Below are positions 60,801-64,000 of a stretch of DNA of 64,000 nt, piece after piece. Within the stretch, counting starts at the first letter, position 1; the number at the start of each line of letters is the position of its first letter. Location of the stretch: positions 62,001 to 126,000 of the forward strand of contig NZ_LOJJ01000001.1 of NCBI RefSeq assembly GCF_001595985.1, given 5' to 3'. The position numbers and the translations under genes were made by a program. The DNA comes from Polynucleobacter sinensis (GTDB lineage: Bacteria; Pseudomonadota; Gammaproteobacteria; Burkholderiales; Burkholderiaceae). A model generated the notes under the pieces. It ran no database searches. It was given only the letters and a program-made list of their open reading frames with translations, and had not been told where the DNA came from.

Positions 60801-60822
60801 GTCAATATTTACCAATATTGAC
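60801..60822. promoter_or_regulatory. 9-bp dyad over the dksA -35 region
   Basis: GTCAATATT-TACC-AATATTGAC is a perfect 9-base inverted repeat 64 bases before dksA. On the minus strand its second arm supplies a consensus TTGACA (60805-60800). The -10 at 17 bases is poor (TGGCAG). No T-run follows, so it is unlikely to end the CobW gene. Confidence 0.45.
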
Positions 60823-60850
60823 CGTGGCGCCGGATTGTACTTGATATTTT

Positions 60851-61912
60851 CTAGGCCAAACAGCCCTCAAGCCCAGCCAGCAAGGTGTCCTTAGGCAAAT
60901 CTATGCCAATAAAGACCATACGGGTTTGCTTAGGCTCAGCACCCCATAAACCTGCCAAATCGCTTCCCATCATCTGATGCACGCCCTGAAACACGACTTT
61001 CCGGTTGCTGCCCTTCACATACAGCACTCCTTTATACCGCAACATCTTCTCCCCAAAGACCTCCAAAATGCCCCCCAGGAAGTCTTCCAATTTTTTATGA
61101 TCAAAGGGTTTATCACTACGAAAAACAAAGGATTGAATGCGGTCTGTATGTCCAGCATGGCCATGATGGTCGTGACTATGATCGTGGCCACAGGCACTGT
61201 GATCATGGTGGTCATGACTATGATCATGACCACAATTGGCGTGGTCGTGATCTTCTTGCTCTAAAAAATGAGGGTCAATATCCAGCTTTGCATTCAAATT
61301 AAAGCCTTTGAGGTCCAAAACGGCATCCAAGGGCACCACCCCCTTAGAGATTCCCTGAATAGGTGCTCGGGGATTCATGTGCATTAGGCGGGCGCGCAAT
61401 GCATCTACCTCAGCCTGCGTTACCAAATCTGTCTTAGTAATAAAAATTTGATCTGCAAAACCTACTTGGCGTTGCGCCTCCTCATGCTCGGTGAGCTGTT
61501 GTTGCCCATGTTTAGCATCGACTAGCGTTACCACCGCATCCAACACATAGTGGTCTGCAACATCATCATCCATAAAGAAGGTCTGTGCTACAGGGCCAGG
61601 ATTAGCCACCCCAGTAGTCTCTATGACTACTCGATCAAAGCTGATTTTTTTATCTTTGCGCTGTTCCCACAGCTCATTAAGCGCCTCAACCAAGTCGCCA
61701 CGAATCGTGCAACAAATACAACCATTGCTCATCTGGACAATATTTTCTTGATTGTCCTGAACCAAAATATCGTTATCAATGTTTTCTTCGCCGAACTCAT
61801 TCTCAATCACGGCAATTTTCTTGCCATGCTGCTCAGTCAAAATATGTTTAAGCAGGGTCGTTTTACCGCTACCTAGAAAGCCTGTAAGAATTGTTACTGG
61901 AATTAACGCCAT
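60851..61912 (-). CDS. CobW-family GTPase, probable zinc chaperone
   Basis: A 353-residue G3E GTPase. It has the P-loop [12 protein letters not shown], the metal motif NGCICC and TKTDL, then a His-rich loop with repeated GHDHSHDHH units around residues 225-260, and the CobW C-terminal domain. Such proteins hand zinc to client enzymes. The ATG at 61912 has GGAT before it and is preferred to an upstream TTG. Confidence 0.92.
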   Translation of the reverse strand: MALIPVTILTGFLGSGKTTLLKHILTEQHGKKIAVIENEFGEENIDNDILVQDNQENIVQMSNGCICCTIRGDLVEALNELWEQRKDKKISFDRVVIETTGVANPGPVAQTFFMDDDVADHYVLDAVVTLVDAKHGQQQLTEHEEAQRQVGFADQIFITKTDLVTQAEVDALRARLMHMNPRAPIQGISKGVVPLDAVLDLKGFNLNAKLDIDPHFLEQEDHDHANCGHDHSHDHHDHSACGHDHSHDHHGHAGHTDRIQSFVFRSDKPFDHKKLEDFLGGILEVFGEKMLRYKGVLYVKGSNRKVVFQGVHQMMGSDLAGLWGAEPKQTRMVFIGIDLPKDTLLAGLEGCLA

Positions 61913-61978
61913 AATCGATCCATTCAAAATCTATCAATACATTCCCCAAGCGGGAAACCTTCTATCTTACCGAGTTCC

Positions 61979-62989
61979 TCAGCCTTTGCCAGCCTTTGCG
62001 CGGGGATGGGCTTTATCGTATGCCTGAGCTAGGTGCTGGAAATCCAAGGAGGTATAAATCTGGGTGCTGGCAATACTAGCGTGCCCCAACATCTCCTGAA
62101 CTGCACGCAAATCTTGAGATGACTGCAGGACATGGCTAGCAAAGCTGTGGCGCATCATATGTGGGTGAACATGGGTTGGCAACCCCGCCCTCATCGCCAA
62201 GGTGCGTAAGCGTGCCTGAACGGTACGAGGGGATAAGCGGGCGCCTTTAGTTGATATAAACAAGGCATTAGAGGATTGAGCTTGGCCGGCCCGCTGCGCC
62301 TGATCTCGAATTTCGCGCCAAACCCTCAAGGATTGCATTGCGGGGCCGCCAATCGGAACTGAGCGACGCTTTCCTCCCTTACCCAAAACAGTCACCTCTG
62401 CAGCATCCCAATCGAGCCAGCCCGCCGATTCCTGTTGCCGATCTTTGCTCTGCACTGCATCAATACCCAAGAGCTCCGATAGACGTAGGCCCGAGGAATA
62501 CAGCAAATCAATGATGGCTGCATCACGCACAGTTTCTAAATCTTTCTTTTCGTCCGCCTCTTTAACCGCTTGATTAACTAAGGACAGCGCCTGTTCTACA
62601 GACAGGGCCTTGGGTAAGGATTTGAGTCGCTTTGGCGCTTTCACATCATCTACCGGATTGGCAGGCAAATTTGCGGTTACGCGCCCCACTTGCGCATCAC
62701 GACGCGTATCTTTTTCTGTCAACCAGTCATACCAACCACGCCAAGCAGAAAGTGCCCTAGAAATAGTGCGAGAGGATTTCTCTTTGGAATGCATGCGCCC
62801 AGCCCAACGGCGCACGTGAGCATTTGTCACTTTTAATAACTCAACAGAATCGGATTCTGCAAAAGCCTGGAGCTCAGTCAAATCCATCCGATACGCTTTT
62901 AGCGTATGCGAAGAGAGCTGCCTTAGAACATGCAGCTCATGCAAATACTCCCGAATCAGGGGGTGCAGCTCAGTTGGCGCTTGACTCAT
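61979..62989 (-). CDS. xerC: Tyrosine recombinase XerC
   Basis: A 336-residue recombinase that resolves chromosome dimers at dif with XerD. The catalytic set is visible: Arg in SSGLRLSELLG, Lys in VLGKGGKRR, HMMRHSFASH, LGHASIASTQIY with the nucleophile Tyr. It overlaps the DUF484 gene by 20 bases, a common pairing. Confidence 0.94.
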   Translation of the reverse strand: MSQAPTELHPLIREYLHELHVLRQLSSHTLKAYRMDLTELQAFAESDSVELLKVTNAHVRRWAGRMHSKEKSSRTISRALSAWRGWYDWLTEKDTRRDAQVGRVTANLPANPVDDVKAPKRLKSLPKALSVEQALSLVNQAVKEADEKKDLETVRDAAIIDLLYSSGLRLSELLGIDAVQSKDRQQESAGWLDWDAAEVTVLGKGGKRRSVPIGGPAMQSLRVWREIRDQAQRAGQAQSSNALFISTKGARLSPRTVQARLRTLAMRAGLPTHVHPHMMRHSFASHVLQSSQDLRAVQEMLGHASIASTQIYTSLDFQHLAQAYDKAHPRAKAGKG

Positions 62990-63644
62990 AAGCCTGGATA
63001 CGATCCAAAGCTGCAGCGGTTAATTCGGCAATCTGCCGCAAATAGAATGCGCCCATATCAGCGGTAAAGCGTGATTCATCTTTACTAGCCAAGAGCAAAA
63101 CCGCTGGAGATTGAACCGTTCCAAGACTTTTGCCTAATGGCAATCCAATAGCAACCATACTTTGCCACTCAGAATCAATCTTGACTTGCGTTGCAAGCAA
63201 ATCAACGCTGGCAGAGGTAAGCTCTTTTGCCGAACCACACAACGGCGTATCAACCCACGGTCCAAACGCAGGATTAGGTGCGAGAAGTTGTGCAGATTCC
63301 ACCTCAAATACTTCCGCTAAACCTATTGTTACCGCCGCCTCGACATCAGCCTTATTATTAGCGCGCATTAAACGCAATAGCCAAGCCACCAAACTTTGTT
63401 GCGTTTTATCATTGCGACTACCAAAGTGCAGCATTTCACTGAGACGGCGATTGAGCTCTTGATTTTGCGTGCGCAACATCGTCATTTGTCGCTCCTGCAA
63501 AGAGATCGCACGATCCTCGTGTGGATGCTTTATACGAATCTCATTAAACAGATCGGCATAACGATCAAAGAAGCCTGGTGTGGCGCGCAACCACTCCGCC
63601 ACCAACTCTTCTTGCTCAGCTTGCTTAGGATCAATCGCGCTCAT
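62970..63644 (-). CDS. DUF484 family protein
   Basis: A 224-residue GAF-like protein with the family start EEELVAEWLRATPGFFDRYADLF-type segment and a central coiled region rich in Arg and Gln. The function is unknown; it is regularly encoded next to xerC, as here. Confidence 0.88.
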   Translation of the reverse strand: MSAIDPKQAEQEELVAEWLRATPGFFDRYADLFNEIRIKHPHEDRAISLQERQMTMLRTQNQELNRRLSEMLHFGSRNDKTQQSLVAWLLRLMRANNKADVEAAVTIGLAEVFEVESAQLLAPNPAFGPWVDTPLCGSAKELTSASVDLLATQVKIDSEWQSMVAIGLPLGKSLGTVQSPAVLLLASKDESRFTADMGAFYLRQIAELTAAALDRIQAYESSAN

Positions 63645-63667
63645 GTGTCTCTTTCTTGTTTAAATTC

Positions 63668-64000
63668 TTAGCTCAGCTTTTTGCGAAGCAGCTCGTTGAC
63701 TTGGCCTGGATTAGCCTTACCTTGAGAGGCCTTCATGATTTGCCCCACCAAAGCATTAAAGGCCTTTTCCTTGCCAGAACGGAATTCTTCAACGGATTTC
63801 TCGTTGGCCGCCAACACCTTATCAATCATGGCCTCAAGCTCACCACTATCACTAATTTGCCTTAAACCTTTCGCATCAATGATTTGATCAACTGTGCTTA
63901 TTGCCTTGCCTGCAACAGCCTCTTCCCACAGCATGGCAAAGATGTCTTTTGCAATTTTGTTCGAAATAGTACCGTCAGCCACACGCGTCAACAATGGCGC
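63668..64000 (-). CDS. gatB: Aspartyl/glutamyl-tRNA amidotransferase subunit B, 5' part cut by window
   Basis: The last about 110 residues of GatB, namely the YqeY-like tail domain that binds tRNA ([15 protein letters not shown], ending in [14 protein letters not shown]). The frame is open at the window edge. GatCAB converts misacylated Glu-tRNA-Gln or Asp-tRNA-Asn to the correct form. Confidence 0.92.
   Translation of the reverse strand, partial: APLLTRVADGTISNKIAKDIFAMLWEEAVAGKAISTVDQIIDAKGLRQISDSGELEAMIDKVLAANEKSVEEFRSGKEKAFNALVGQIMKASQGKANPGQVNELLRKKLS

Overview
The window is a stretch of ordinary chromosome from a betaproteobacterium of the order Burkholderiales. The base composition is moderate (by eye a little under half G+C), gene density is very high, and the gene set contains several order markers: a MetH split into two genes, the PHA-granule protein PhaM, an S-adenosylhomocysteine riboswitch before ahcY, DUF1840, UbiK, the MetX-MetW-SlmA cluster, and a Cys-poor DksA. 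Together these best fit Polynucleobacter or a close relative; that assignment is an inference from gene content. I see no rRNA or tRNA gene, insertion sequence, prophage, CRISPR array or other mobile element, and no gene-free stretch longer than about 260 bases.

Layout. 1-4664 (minus): glutathione synthesis (gshA, gshB) leading into an incomplete sugar-free PTS (EIIA-Man type, HPr, EI, the last cut by the window edge). 4772-7470 (minus): a nitrogen cluster (porin-like protein, glnK, amt), closed by tandem terminators. 7733-7993: ubiK. 13982 down to 7999 (minus): an eight-gene lipoate run (VanZ-like, [2Fe-2S] protein, hydrolase, DUF493, lipB, lipA, lipoprotein, MFS). 14020-15638 (plus): birA-coaX. 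15663-20263: rfaE2, glutathione peroxidase, dsbA, SPOR protein, argS, DUF1840. 20296-24104 (minus): split methionine synthase. 24181-27424: phaM, an MBL hydrolase, DUF1289, a lipoprotein, flavin reductase and GST. 27506-33394 (minus): a tripartite RND efflux operon. 33538-35867 (minus): a MarR-headed stress operon (marR, doxX, flavodoxin, pirin). 36027-41529 (minus): glmS, glmU, ttcA, folB, pteridine reductase-like SDR. 41555-47455: MidA-like methyltransferase, cca, NDUFA9-like, slt, 5-formyl-THF cyclo-ligase. 47464-51207 (minus): the SAM cycle (metK, ahcY, metF). 51411-54110 (plus): two LpxL-type acyltransferases and dapF. 54151-64000: pyrE, xth, AmpG-like, metW, metX, slmA, argB, dksA, a CobW GTPase, xerC, DUF484 and the 3' end of gatB.

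How the genes work together. One theme is one-carbon, sulfur and methyl metabolism: metX/metW make activated homoserine, metH and metF regenerate methionine, metK makes SAM, and ahcY recycles SAH. A second theme is thiol and redox defence (gshA/B, glutathione peroxidase, GST, dsbA, the MarR operon).

No large unknown system is visible. What stands out is regulatory: an SAH riboswitch with a readable Shine-Dalgarno switch and a 13-bp dyad over its likely promoter; a structured leader before metK; a helically phased GTACTA operator inside the marR promoter; dyads before the RND operon, dksA and the glnK cluster; two divergent start codons only 8 bp apart; an 89-bp antisense overlap of two convergent genes; and a recurring layout in which a -10 hexamer sits about six bases before the start codon, suggesting leaderless mRNAs.
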